From contig NZ_JAJAQC010000050.1 of the NCBI RefSeq assembly GCF_027604915.1, positions 1 through 58,909 of the forward strand: a DNA stretch of 58,909 nucleotides, written 5' to 3'. Both the position numbers and the translations under genes were made by a program. How positions within the stretch are numbered: position 1 is the stretch's first letter; every line of letters begins with the position of its first letter. This document shows positions 32,673-41,271 of the stretch, piece by piece. The DNA comes from Streptomonospora mangrovi (lineage in GTDB: Bacteria > Actinomycetota > Actinomycetes > Streptosporangiales > Streptosporangiaceae). The notes under the pieces are model-generated. The model ran no database searches. It worked only from the letters and a program-made list of their open reading frames with translations, and had not been told where the DNA came from.

Positions 32673-33968
32673 TCACGCGTCGGCGAACGCCTCGACGCGC
32701 ATGACGCTGGCCACGGCGCGCACCATGTCCAGGCGGCGCAGCCGCTCGACGGTCTGGGCGAGGGCGGCGTCGGGCGCCCGGTGGCTGACGAGCACCAGCT
32801 GGGCGTCGTCGCCGAAGCCCTCCTGGCGGACGTTCTTGATGGAGACGCCGTTCTCGGCGAAGACCTCGGCGACGCGGGCGAGCACGCCGGGGCGGTCGGC
32901 CACGTCCAGGGAGATGTGGTAGCGGGTGACGGTCTGGCCCATGGGGTGCACGGGCAGGCCGGTGTCGTGGCCGCCCTCGCCCACCGAGGTGCCGGCCAGG
33001 CGGTTGCGCGCCACGGCCACCAGGTCGCCCAGCACCGCGCTGGCGGTGGGGGCGCCGCCGGCGCCGGGGCCGTAGAACATCAGCCGGCCGGCGGACTCCG
33101 CCTCGACGAACACGGCGTTGTAGGCCTCGGTGACCGAGGCCAGCGGGTGCTCGCGGGGCAGCATGACCGGGTGGACGCGCACGCCCACCGAGCCGCCGTC
33201 GGCGGCGCGCTGGCAGATGGCTAGGAGTTTGACCACGCAGCCCATGGCCTTGGCGCTGGCGATGTCGCCGGCGGTGACCTCGGTGATGCCCTCGCGGTGG
33301 ACGTCGGCGGCGGTGACGTTCTGGGTGTGGAAGGCCAGGCGGGCCAGGATGGCGGCCTTGGCGGCGGCGTCGAAGCCCTCCACGTCGGCGGTGGGGTCGG
33401 CCTCGGCGTAGCCCAGGGCCTGGGCCTCCTCCAGGGACTCGGCGAACCCGGCGCCCTGGGTGTCCATGCGGTCGAGGATGAAGTTGGTGGTGCCGTTGAC
33501 GATCCCCAGCACCCGGTTGACGCGGTCGCCGGCCAGGGAGTCGCGCAGGGGGCGCAGCAGCGGGATGGCCCCGGCGACCGACGCCTCGTAGTAGATGTCG
33601 ACGCCGGCGGCGCGCGCGGCAGCCAGCAGGGTGGCGCCGTCCTCGGCCAGCAGCGCCTTGTTGGCGGTGACCACCGACTTGCCCGCCTTGATCGCGTCGA
33701 GGATCAGGGAGCGGGCGGGTTCGATGCCGCCGATCACCTCGACCACCACGTCGATGTCGGGGCGGGTCACCAGGGAAGTGGCGTCGGTGGTGAACAGCGC
33801 GGGGTCGACGCCCGTGCCGCGGTCGCGGCCCAGGCGGCGCACCGCGATACCGCCGATCTCCAGGGGGGCTCCCACACGCGCGGCGAGTTCGGCCGACTGC
33901 CGGTCGACCAGCCGCACCACTTCCGCGCCCACAACGCCGCATCCCAGCAGCGCCACCTTCATCGCCAT
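32673..33968 (-). CDS. hom: homoserine dehydrogenase
   Basis: Reduces aspartate semialdehyde to homoserine, the branch point to Thr and Met. Protein of 431 residues. The nucleotide site is LLGCGVVGAEV; the GVDIYYEASVAGAIP motif and the catalytic-domain segment ENGVS are present. A C-terminal ACT domain (about 350-430; YHISLDVADRPGVLARVAEVF) implies threonine feedback control. MAMK gives two possible ATG starts two codons apart. A 254-nt gap with no gene separates it from thrC. Confidence 0.96.
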   Translation of the reverse strand: MAMKVALLGCGVVGAEVVRLVDRQSAELAARVGAPLEIGGIAVRRLGRDRGTGVDPALFTTDATSLVTRPDIDVVVEVIGGIEPARSLILDAIKAGKSVVTANKALLAEDGATLLAAARAAGVDIYYEASVAGAIPLLRPLRDSLAGDRVNRVLGIVNGTTNFILDRMDTQGAGFAESLEEAQALGYAEADPTADVEGFDAAAKAAILARLAFHTQNVTAADVHREGITEVTAGDIASAKAMGCVVKLLAICQRAADGGSVGVRVHPVMLPREHPLASVTEAYNAVFVEAESAGRLMFYGPGAGGAPTASAVLGDLVAVARNRLAGTSVGEGGHDTGLPVHPMGQTVTRYHISLDVADRPGVLARVAEVFAENGVSIKNVRQEGFGDDAQLVLVSHRAPDAALAQTVERLRRLDMVRAVASVMRVEAFADA

Positions 33969-34076
33969 AGGGGGGTGACTCCCGCTTCTCGTATCACTGG
34001 TGTCGTCGCCTTGTTCGTCGGGTCCGCGGCGCTCCGGGCGGTGCCGCCGAGGGGCGGGGCCGCCCGGAGCCCCCGG

Positions 34077-35471
34077 TCAGCCTATGTCCAAGCGGAGCAG
34101 GTCCTCCTCGGTCTCGCGCCGGACGAGGGTGCGCGCGGCGCCGTCGGCGACGGCGACCAGGGCCGGGCGCGGGAGGTGGTTGTAGTTGCTGGCCATGGAG
34201 AAGCAGTAGGCGCCGGTGGCGGCGACGGCGACGAGGTCGCCGGGGCGGATGTCGGCGGGCAGGTAGAGGTCGTGGACGATGATGTCGCCGCTCTCGCAGT
34301 GCTTGCCGACCAGGCGGGAGAGCATGGGTGCGCCGGAGCCGGTGCGCGAGGCCAGGGCGCAGGTGTACTCGGCGCCGTAGAGGGCGGTGCGGATGTTGTC
34401 GCTCATGCCGCCGTCGACGCTGACGTAGGTGCGGATTCCCTCGACGTCCTTGACGGTGCCGACCTCGTAGAGGGTGACCCCGGCGGGGCCGGAGAGCGCG
34501 CGGCCGGGCTCGACGGCGATGCGCGGCATGGGCAGGCCGTGGGACTCGCACTCGTGGCGGACGATCCCCAGCAGGCTCTTGGCGATGGCCTCGGGCTCCA
34601 GCGGGGTGTCGTCGGGGACGTAGGCGATGCCCAGGCCGCCGCCGAGGTCGAGTTCGGGCAGTTGGGCGCCGGTCTCGGCGATGACGCGGACCATGAACTC
34701 GGCGACGCGGCGGGCGGCGACGTCGAACCCGGCGGTGTCGAAGATCTGCGAGCCGATGTGGGAGTGCAGGCCGACCAGCTCGATGTGGGGGGCGGCCAGG
34801 ACGCGGCGGACGGCCTCGTCGGCGGCGCCGGTGCTCAGCGCCAGGCCGAACTTCTGGTCGTCGTGGGCGGTGGCGACGAACTCGTGGGTGTGGGCCTCGA
34901 CGCCGGTGGTGACGCGGACCAGGACCCGGGGGACGCGGTCGAGGCGGGCGGCGATGCGCTCCAGGCGCTCGATCTCGTCGAAGGAGTCGACGATGATGCG
35001 GCCCACGCCGACCTCGACGGCGCGCTCCAGCTCGGCCTCGGACTTGTTGTTGCCGTGCATGCCGATGCGCTCGGGCGGGAACCCGGCGGCGAGGGCGACG
35101 GCGAGTTCGCCGCCGCTGCACACGTCGAGCTTGAGCCCTTCTTCGAGCACCCAGCGGGCGACGGCCTTGGTGAGCAGGGCCTTGCCGGCGTAGTAGACGT
35201 CGGCCTCGGCGTCGCTGAAGGCGGTGCGGTAGGCGCGGGCGCGGGCGCGGAAGTCCTGCTCGTCCATGACGAACAGGGGGGTGCCGTACTCGGCGGCCAG
35301 CGCGCGGGCGCCCACGCCGCCGACGACCAGTTCGCCGTCGGCGCCGCGCCTGGCCGTGGCCGGCCACACGTGCGCGGAGAGTTCACCCAGGTCGCGCGGC
35401 GGGCGCGGCGGGTTGTCCTCGGGCAGCACGTCCGCGTGGCGCGGACCGGCGGGGTGGGCGTAACGGCTCAT
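34077..35471 (-). CDS. lysA: diaminopimelate decarboxylase
   Basis: Final step of lysine synthesis: PLP-dependent decarboxylation of meso-diaminopimelate. Protein of 464 residues with a fold III barrel. The PLP Lys is in [11 protein letters not shown] (the usual form is Y-A-x-K-A; here Gly precedes the Lys). [21 protein letters not shown] and the C-terminal CESGDI motif are normal. It is the first biosynthetic gene of the lysA-hom-thrC-thrB block. About 100 nt separate it from hom. Confidence 0.96.
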   Translation of the reverse strand: MSRYAHPAGPRHADVLPEDNPPRPPRDLGELSAHVWPATARRGADGELVVGGVGARALAAEYGTPLFVMDEQDFRARARAYRTAFSDAEADVYYAGKALLTKAVARWVLEEGLKLDVCSGGELAVALAAGFPPERIGMHGNNKSEAELERAVEVGVGRIIVDSFDEIERLERIAARLDRVPRVLVRVTTGVEAHTHEFVATAHDDQKFGLALSTGAADEAVRRVLAAPHIELVGLHSHIGSQIFDTAGFDVAARRVAEFMVRVIAETGAQLPELDLGGGLGIAYVPDDTPLEPEAIAKSLLGIVRHECESHGLPMPRIAVEPGRALSGPAGVTLYEVGTVKDVEGIRTYVSVDGGMSDNIRTALYGAEYTCALASRTGSGAPMLSRLVGKHCESGDIIVHDLYLPADIRPGDLVAVAATGAYCFSMASNYNHLPRPALVAVADGAARTLVRRETEEDLLRLDIG

Positions 35472-35540
35472 GGTGGTGCGCTTCCGGTGTCGTGGTCGGC
35501 GGACGCTCCCCGGGCGGTCCGGCCGTGGGGCGCGGGCGCC

Positions 35541-35615
35541 GGCGGGTGTCGCGGCGGTGGTGTGCGGTGCTGTGCGGTGGTGTGTGGTGTTGTGCGGGCG
35601 GCGGGTGTGCGGGCG
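35541..35615 (-). repeat. C-rich, G-poor GTG/CAC-type simple repeat upstream of lysA
   Basis: Read on the minus strand, this is a run of CAC, CCACA and CCGCACA units with few G residues, inside the 294-nt nrtL-lysA gap. The RNA would be unstructured and C-rich, the known character of Rho-loading sites. The rest of the gap shows no gene. Confidence 0.5.
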
Positions 35616-35765
35616 GCGGACCGCCGGTGCGCGGCGACGCGGTGGCGGCGCCGGTGGGCGGGAGGCCGTGCGGGGGGCGGTGGCGGCCGGGTGGCCGGCC
35701 GGCGGTGCCGGCGGTCGCCCCGGTCCCCGGACCCGCCGGCGCGCGGCGCGCCGGGGAGGTCGTGT

Positions 35766-37436
35766 TCACGGCCTTGTGGGCGCGGACACGCCGAGAAGCG
35801 ACAGCCCCGCGCGGAGGACGCCGGCCACGGCGGCGCACAGCGCGAGCGCGTCGTCGCCGCCGGGGTCGCGCGTGGTCTCACCCGTGAGGACGCCGCTGGA
35901 TTCCCACCAGTCATGGTAGGCAATCGCGAGACCTTCGAGGTATCGGACGAGCATATGGGGTTCGCAACGCCGCGCCGCGGCCCGCACCACCACCGGCCCG
36001 TCGAACAGCGCCCCGACCAGCTTCGCGCGCGCGAGGGGTGAGTGGGGCGAGTGGAGGGTCCCGCCGGGGCCGCCGGGGCCGCCGTCGCCGGAGTCGGCGG
36101 AGTCGGCGGGGGCACCGGGGTCGGCGGAAGCGGCCGGGCCGCCCGGACCGACGGAGTCGGCGGGTGCGGGGAGACCGGCCGGGCCGCCGGGGTCGGCGGG
36201 GGCGTGCGGCGCGGAAGGGCGGGCCCCGGCATCGAAGGTCCCGGCAGAACCGCCGGAGTCACCGGTGCCGCCGGGACCGGCGGAGCCGACGGACGCCGTG
36301 CCGCGCGGGGCGGCGCGGCGGGCGTCCTCGACCCAGCGCAGCGTGGCGCACGCGTGGGCGTGGGCGTAGCGGAGGGCGAAGGCGGGGTTGTCGGCGGTGT
36401 GGCGGCCCCACGCGCCCGGCCGCTCGGCGGTCGGCAGGGCGGGGAGGCCGGGGCCTGTCAGCTCCCCGGGCCGGGGTCGCTCCCCCGGGCCACGGCAGAA
36501 CGCCACGCGCGCGCTCGCCTCGCCGATGACGCCCAGCAGGCGGCCGGCGTCGGTGGCGAACGCCTCGGGACCCCGGTCGAGCCAGGGGTCGCGCCAGGTG
36601 GCCGCGCCCGGCTCCGAGCCGCCGCCGGGCGCGGTGGCGGCGTCGGGCGCGGTGGCGGCGTCGTCGGCGAGCGCGCCCAGCACCCGGTCGGCGGCGGCGA
36701 GCCTGCGGCGGGCCTCGTCGCGGGCGCGGCGCCGGGCCTCGGCGACCGTGGGGGCGTCCGCGAGCGGGGGCGGCGCCCCGGCGTGCTGGTCGGCGGGTCC
36801 GCCGTCCGCCCCGGCGTCGGAGTGGTGCGCGAGGTAGCCCGCCAGGTAGGTCCCGTGGTCGGCCGCGATGTAGGCGACCAGCGCCGACCACGCGGACTCG
36901 GCGGGCGTGACGGCGAGGAACCCCGGGCCTTCGGCGGCGGCGTCGGCGATCAAGGGGTGGCCGCGCAGGTGGGCGGCGGCGGCCTCGGCCAGCGCGCGCG
37001 CGGGCCGACGCAGGTCAGCGGCGACGCGCAGGGGCAGGGCGGAGGTGCAGCGCCCCACGGCCGCGAGGAGGTCCACAGGGTCGGGGGTGTCGGCGGGGGC
37101 AGCGGCGCCGGCGCTACCGGAACCGGCGGCGGCGGTATCAGCGGTGGCAGCGGCGCCGACGGTGGCAGTGGTGTCGGCGGGGCCGTCGGTGTCGGTGGGG
37201 GCAGGGGTGTCGGCGGGCTCGCGGCGGGCCACCGGAGGGGCATCGGCGCGGCCGCCGTCCCGGATGCCGGCGGCCGGCGGCGCGGCGGCGCGGCGCACCT
37301 CGGCGGGCGGCAGATCGGCGGAACCGCGCTCGGCGGCCAGGGCGACGGCTTCGCGGACGAGGGCGTCCAGCCGCCAGGGAGTGGCGGCGCGGCGGTCGAG
37401 GTCGGCCAACAGGTGCGGCACAGCGGGGTCGCCCAC
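35766..37436 (-). CDS. nrtL: ArgS-related anticodon-binding protein NrtL
   Basis: Protein of about 556 residues from the GTG of VGDPAVPHL; the frame is open to an ATG at 37565. The C-terminal DALR-type anticodon-binding domain is recognisable (FALRYAHAHACATLRWVEDA and, at the end, EPHMLVRYLEGLAIAYHDWWE). No synthetase catalytic motifs (HIGH, KMSKS) remain, so it cannot charge tRNA. Two Ala/Gly/Pro/Asp-rich low-complexity inserts (about 60-130 and 380-460) make it longer than usual. NrtL-type genes near lysA occur across Streptomyces. tRNA-Arg lies nearby. Role unknown. Confidence 0.75.
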   Translation of the reverse strand: MGDPAVPHLLADLDRRAATPWRLDALVREAVALAAERGSADLPPAEVRRAAAPPAAGIRDGGRADAPPVARREPADTPAPTDTDGPADTTATVGAAATADTAAAGSGSAGAAAPADTPDPVDLLAAVGRCTSALPLRVAADLRRPARALAEAAAAHLRGHPLIADAAAEGPGFLAVTPAESAWSALVAYIAADHGTYLAGYLAHHSDAGADGGPADQHAGAPPPLADAPTVAEARRRARDEARRRLAAADRVLGALADDAATAPDAATAPGGGSEPGAATWRDPWLDRGPEAFATDAGRLLGVIGEASARVAFCRGPGERPRPGELTGPGLPALPTAERPGAWGRHTADNPAFALRYAHAHACATLRWVEDARRAAPRGTASVGSAGPGGTGDSGGSAGTFDAGARPSAPHAPADPGGPAGLPAPADSVGPGGPAASADPGAPADSADSGDGGPGGPGGTLHSPHSPLARAKLVGALFDGPVVVRAAARRCEPHMLVRYLEGLAIAYHDWWESSGVLTGETTRDPGGDDALALCAAVAGVLRAGLSLLGVSAPTRP

Positions 37437-37637
37437 CTCACGCCCCCGCCGGCGCGATGCCGTACGGCATCGGGGCGCAGCGGCACCGGCCCGATACCCG
37501 GACCGGCGCGCGGCGGGAAGAGGCCGGTTCTCCGACCGGCGCGCGGCGGCGCGCGCACGGCTCATGGCGGACGCCGCTCCGTCCTCGCAGCCGAAGGGCG
37601 TCGCGGCTTGTCCGCAGCCGGGAGGCGCAGCGGCAGG

Positions 37638-38036
37638 TCACCCCGCCGACCCGGCGCGGTCACGGCGGGCGAGGTCGCGCACCAGGCGGATCAACTCGGT
37701 GGGGTCGAACGGCTTGGTGAGGTAGGCGTCGACGCCGATCTCCTGGCCGCGCCGGATGTCGTCCTCCTGCGCCCGCGCGGTGATGAGCAGCACGCGCATG
37801 CCGCGCGTGGCGGCGTCCTCCCGGAGCCGGGCGGCGGTCACCCACCCGTCGAGCCGGGGCATCATGACGTCGAGCGTGATCACGTCGGGCCGGATGTCGC
37901 CCACGCGGGCCAGGCAATCCTCACCGTCCACCGCCTGGTGCACCTCGAAGCCCTCAAGCTGGAGGTTGACGGCGATCAACTGCCGGATCACCTCGTTGTC
38001 GTCGACCACCAGTACCCGTGCCAGCGCTTCACCCAC
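37638..38036 (-). CDS. single-domain response regulator
   Basis: Receiver domain only (132 residues), no output domain. The acidic pair is in VLVVDDNE, the phospho-acceptor Asp in VITLDVMMPRLDG, the Thr/Ser switch in LLITARA, and the conserved Lys in YLTKPFD. It probably acts by protein-protein contact. The start is taken as the GTG of VGEALARV; TAGTCT 11-12 nt upstream on the minus strand suggests a leaderless transcript. No histidine kinase is in the window. It is divergent from tRNA-Arg. Confidence 0.85.
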   Translation of the reverse strand: MGEALARVLVVDDNEVIRQLIAVNLQLEGFEVHQAVDGEDCLARVGDIRPDVITLDVMMPRLDGWVTAARLREDAATRGMRVLLITARAQEDDIRRGQEIGVDAYLTKPFDPTELIRLVRDLARRDRAGSAG

Positions 38037-38092
38037 GGCCGCGAGACTAGCGCCCCGGACCGGCTCCCCGCTGGCGATCGCCCAACCCCACC

Positions 38093-38147
38093 GCAAATTG
38101 CGCGATCCACCCCGCGCCCTCTGCAAATTGCGCGATCCACCCCGCGC
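38093..38147 (+). repeat. two 25-bp identical direct repeats before tRNA-Arg
   Basis: Copies at 38093-38117 and 38123-38147 with a 30-bp period, each opening with the near-palindrome GCAAATTGC and containing a TTGCGC -35-like hexamer. They lie between the divergent starts of the response regulator and the tRNA, so they may be duplicated promoter or operator elements. TAGTGT at 38155-38160 is a plausible -10 for the tRNA. Confidence 0.65.
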
Positions 38148-38174
38148 GCCCTGCTAGTGTTGATCCAGCAAAGC

Positions 38175-38246
38175 GCCCCCTTAGCTCAGGGGATAGAGCA
38201 ACGGCCTCCGGAGCCGTGTGCGCAGGTTCGAATCCTGCAGGGGGCA
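38175..38246 (+). tRNA. tRNA-Arg (anticodon CCG)
   Basis: Complete cloverleaf of 72 nt. Acceptor GCCCCCT/AGGGGGC, D arm GCTC/GAGC, anticodon stem ACGGC/GCCGT with loop CTCCGGA (anticodon CCG at 38208-38210), T arm GCAGG-TTCGAAT-CCTGC and discriminator A. CCA is not encoded. It reads CGG codons. Confidence 0.97.
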
Positions 38247-39005
38247 CCCCAGAGTGATCAGCGGAATCACTTACCGACCAGCGGAGACGCATCAGCGCCC
38301 GCTGGTTTTTCATGTCCTCGCGCGGCCCGAGCCGCCGCGTTCGCGGGTCGCCGCGGTCACACGGTGCACAGGGCATGCGCCGCACAAGGGGCGGGGGATC
38401 CGAGACCACGCGGAGTCCCCGCTTCTCTCAGCCGCGAGGGTGACGTGCGACACCCGCGGTCGCCCCTCCGGTCGCTCCCCACGGCGTCCCTCTCGGTCGG
38501 CCCCTGGGCGTGGATCCGTCGCAGCGCCCTTCCCGCCGGCAGTCCGCACGGCAACAGGACGGACGACGGGTGAGGAGCCGTCCCGTCCCGCCCTTCTGGG
38601 GGCCGGCCTCGCCGACCGTGGGGCCTTGGAGACAGGAAAGGGTCACTCCCCCGCGCGGTGGCATTGTCGGCCGGCGACTTGCAGTCGGGAAGTCGGGATT
38701 CGGGTGGGATTCGGGCTGGAAAAAACCCTTCTCGCTGGTGACCGAATTGCTGATGAATGCGTTTTCGCAGTTCCGGGGGCCGACCATACGGAAGGTCCGC
38801 CGGGCCGTGCGACCGCTCCGTCCTCATCCGCTGCACCCCTGCTGTACCCCCGCTGCCGCACCGCCTGCCGTCGGCCGGGCCGGCGGGTGGGGCGTTCCCG
38901 CGCGTGCGGCGGTCGCCCTCTGACCATTCGGCTCTTACTTGTCGGTCTCACTTGCCGATCAAGGACCATGTCCACTTTTTAGTAGCAGTTCTGGTGTGGC
39001 ACCTT
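38247..39005. other. gene-free stretch between tRNA-Arg and the monooxygenase cassette
   Basis: No open frame here looks like a real protein. The part around 38,690-38,770 and 38,925-39,000 is markedly more AT-rich than its surroundings and may hold promoters (for example TTGCCG then TTTTTA near 38,953-38,982). No second copy of the tRNA 3' end and no integrase is visible, so an integrated element is not demonstrated. Confidence 0.45.
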
Positions 39006-39182
39006 ATGAGCATGTCGTCTTCTGTCGCCTCGTGTGACGCGGTCCCCAACCGCTTCACCTTGCCGGGCGCCCGCCGCGCCCACACCCCCCTCACCTCCCA
39101 CAACACAAGGAGCGTCGATACCTCACCGGCACCGGCCGGTGCCACCCTCCTCCTCGCGCCCTCGGACGGGGGCCTCCGATGA
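39006..39182 (+). CDS. possible 58-residue leader peptide overlapping the monooxygenase start
   Basis: ATG at 39006 (MSMSSSVASCDAV...) to a TGA that overlaps the flavoprotein ATG as ATGA, the usual sign of translational coupling. The peptide is Ser/Ala/Thr/Pro-rich with one Cys. The ribosome site is weak and the frame is open well upstream, so it could be chance. It may be a leader that couples translation, or a small unknown product. Confidence 0.3.
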   Translation: MSMSSSVASCDAVPNRFTLPGARRAHTPLTSHNTRSVDTSPAPAGATLLLAPSDGGLR

Positions 39183-40441
39183 CCCGCCGAATCCTGATCG
39201 TGGGGGCGGGGCAGTCCGGGCTGCACCTGGCCCACGGCCTCCAGGGCGCCGGCTACGACGTCACCGTGATGACCGCCCAGCGCCCCGAGGAGATCCGCAC
39301 GGCCGCGCCGTCGATCACCCAGTTCTCGCTGCCGCTGGCGCGCGAGGCCGAGCAGCGGCTCGGCCTGGACTTCTACGCCAACCTCGCGCCGCGCATCCAC
39401 GGCGTCCACCTGGAGCTGTACCCGCCCGGCTACCCCGGCTCGATGACGGTCGCCGGGGCCTTCGCCAGCGAGGCCATCGCGGTCGACCGGCGGCTGAAGC
39501 AGGCGGACTGGCTGGAGTACCTCCAGGACCGGGGCGCCAAGGCGATCTTCGCCGGCTGCACCGTCTCCGACCTCGCCTACTTCCCCTCCATGTACGACCT
39601 GGTCGTGGTGGCCACCGGCGGCGGCATGCTCGGCGAGCTCTTCCCCGACACCGACGAGCTTCGGGGCGTGGGCGGCCACCGCCGCGTCATCACCCAGGTG
39701 CTGTGCGAGGGGATCGCGCCCAGCCCGTCGGGCGCCGACTACGCCGAGGTCATCTCCTCGCCGCTGGGGCGCATCCTCATCGCGCCGATCCTCAGCCCCT
39801 ACGGCCCCGCGCACTCGGTGTGCGTCATGGACGCCCCCGGCGGCAGCCTCGACGGCTCCCACCTGCGGCCCCAGCGCGGCCACCCCGACCCCGAGGCCGT
39901 CACCTCCTGGATTGTCTCCGCCCTGGGCGAGCACTTCCCCGAGGTCTACCCCCGTGTCGCCAACGCCTCGCCGATCGACGCCCACGCCGCCCTGGTCACC
40001 ACCGTGCGCCCGCACGTGCGCAAGCCCGTCGCCGCCCTGGCCGGCGGCAACCTGCTGGGCCTGGCCGACGCGGTCGTGCACACCGACCCGCTGGCCGGGC
40101 AGGGCTGGGCGGTCTCCAGCCTCAGCGCCTCGGTGTACCTGCACCGCATCCTCGACCACGGCGACGCCCCCTTCACCCGTGAGTGGATGGAGGAGACCTT
40201 CGCCGCCGCGTGGCGGGCGGGGGTGAGCGCGGCCGACACCCTCAGCAGCGCCCTGCACTCCATGTGGGAGCCCGGCGCCCCGCCCCACCTGGGCGAGGTC
40301 CTGGCCGCGGCCGCCGGCAACCCGGCGGTGGCCGACCGCTTCGTGGGCGGACTGGCCGACCCCTCCGACTACGAGAAGTGGCTGTATGACCCCAGTGCCG
40401 CGCGCGCCTACATCGCGGCGGTCACCCGGGCCAATTCCTGA
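39179..40441 (+). CDS. styrene/indole monooxygenase-like FAD flavoprotein
   Basis: Protein of 420 residues of the StyA/indole monooxygenase type. Characterised members are two-component epoxidases that use reduced FAD from a separate reductase. The dinucleotide fold opens ILIVGAGQSGLHLAHGL. The MTAQRPEEI strand end, the DLVVVATGG segment and the GLADAVVHTDPLAGQGWAV motif near residue 295-313 match the family. No reductase gene is adjacent. A methyltransferase follows 51 nt downstream in the same direction, suggesting a small tailoring cassette. The natural substrate is unknown. Confidence 0.85.
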   Translation: MTRRILIVGAGQSGLHLAHGLQGAGYDVTVMTAQRPEEIRTAAPSITQFSLPLAREAEQRLGLDFYANLAPRIHGVHLELYPPGYPGSMTVAGAFASEAIAVDRRLKQADWLEYLQDRGAKAIFAGCTVSDLAYFPSMYDLVVVATGGGMLGELFPDTDELRGVGGHRRVITQVLCEGIAPSPSGADYAEVISSPLGRILIAPILSPYGPAHSVCVMDAPGGSLDGSHLRPQRGHPDPEAVTSWIVSALGEHFPEVYPRVANASPIDAHAALVTTVRPHVRKPVAALAGGNLLGLADAVVHTDPLAGQGWAVSSLSASVYLHRILDHGDAPFTREWMEETFAAAWRAGVSAADTLSSALHSMWEPGAPPHLGEVLAAAAGNPAVADRFVGGLADPSDYEKWLYDPSAARAYIAAVTRANS

Positions 40442-40492
40442 CGCGACTCCGACCTTCCCCTGAACCCGCGGTTCCCGTCTGGAGGTACCACC

Positions 40493-41200
40493 ATGTCCGT
40501 CCCGCCGCCCGCCTCACCGCCCCCCGCCGCCGGTCCGTCCGCGCCCCCGCCCGGAGCGGACCGCGTGTGGAGCCGTCGCAACATGAACTGGCTCTACGAC
40601 CTCCTGGTCATCCACGGCACCTACCGGGTGCTGTGGAGCTGCCCGTGGCGACGCGTGTTCGCCCTCTACGCCGAGGCCATCCGCCCCGGCCAGACCGTCC
40701 TGGAGATCGGCCCCGGCGCCGGGTACTTCCTCGACCGCCTCAAGCCGCGCGACATCGAGCTGCACCTGCTCGACATCAACGAGGGACCGCTCCAGACCTC
40801 CGCGGCGCGCCTGGCCCGGCACCGCCCGGTCACCCACCGCCAGAGCGCGCTGGAGCCCTTCCCGCTGGAGGAGGGCAGCGTGGACACGGCGGTGCTGTCG
40901 ATGGTGCTGCACTGCGTGCCCGGGCAGAGCGTGGTGGAGAAGGCGGCGGTGTTCGACAGCATCGCCGCCGCCCTCAAGCCGGGCACAGGGGTGTGCATCG
41001 GGGCGACCGTGCTGTCCCAGGGCACCGACCTCAGCGCCCTGGGGCGGGCCGGACTGCGCTACCTCAACGCCAAGCAGATCTTCGCCAACACCGGCGACAC
41101 GCTGAGCGACCTGACGGCCGTCCTGCACGACCGCTTCGCCGACGTGCGCCTGGAGGTGTGCGGCTCGGTCGCGCTGTGGCGGGTGACCGCCCGCCCGTAG
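40493..41200 (+). CDS. class I SAM-dependent methyltransferase
   Basis: Protein of 235 residues. The Rossmann motif I is VLEIGPGAGYFLDRL (about 64-78), motif II LHLLDINEG and motif IV VDTAVLSMVLH. The first about 25 residues are Pro/Ala-rich. The ATG has GGAGG 7 nt upstream. It is co-directional with the flavoprotein, and the pair is closed off by a bidirectional hairpin. Small-molecule methylation is likely; the acceptor cannot be read from sequence. Confidence 0.85.
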   Translation: MSVPPPASPPPAAGPSAPPPGADRVWSRRNMNWLYDLLVIHGTYRVLWSCPWRRVFALYAEAIRPGQTVLEIGPGAGYFLDRLKPRDIELHLLDINEGPLQTSAARLARHRPVTHRQSALEPFPLEEGSVDTAVLSMVLHCVPGQSVVEKAAVFDSIAAALKPGTGVCIGATVLSQGTDLSALGRAGLRYLNAKQIFANTGDTLSDLTAVLHDRFADVRLEVCGSVALWRVTARP

Positions 41201-41234
41201 GCCCCGCTCGTCCGCTTCGGCGTCCGCGTTCGCG

Positions 41235-41271
41235 CCCCCGCCCCGCCGGCTACCGCGCCGTGGGGCGGGGG
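41235..41271. terminator. bidirectional hairpin between convergent genes
   Basis: CCCCCGCCCC (41235-41244) pairs with GGGGCGGGGG (41262-41271). The right arm overlaps the last codons of the unnamed minus-strand gene. Confidence 0.7.

Noticed and set aside
38175-38246. tRNA-Arg as a proven attachment site of an integrated element
   Set aside because: No integrase and no direct repeat of the tRNA 3' end are present in the window.
38428-38787. Minus-strand frame beginning MVGPRNCENAF as a gene
   Set aside because: Only the first 40 residues look protein-like and they fall in the AT-rich island; the rest is GC-frame shadow with no ribosome site.
38757-39182. Longer upstream reading of the frame that ends on the monooxygenase start, as a 141-residue protein
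   Set aside because: The upstream part crosses AT-rich promoter-like sequence and has no ribosome site or ordered protein character; only the last 58 codons were kept as a weak candidate.
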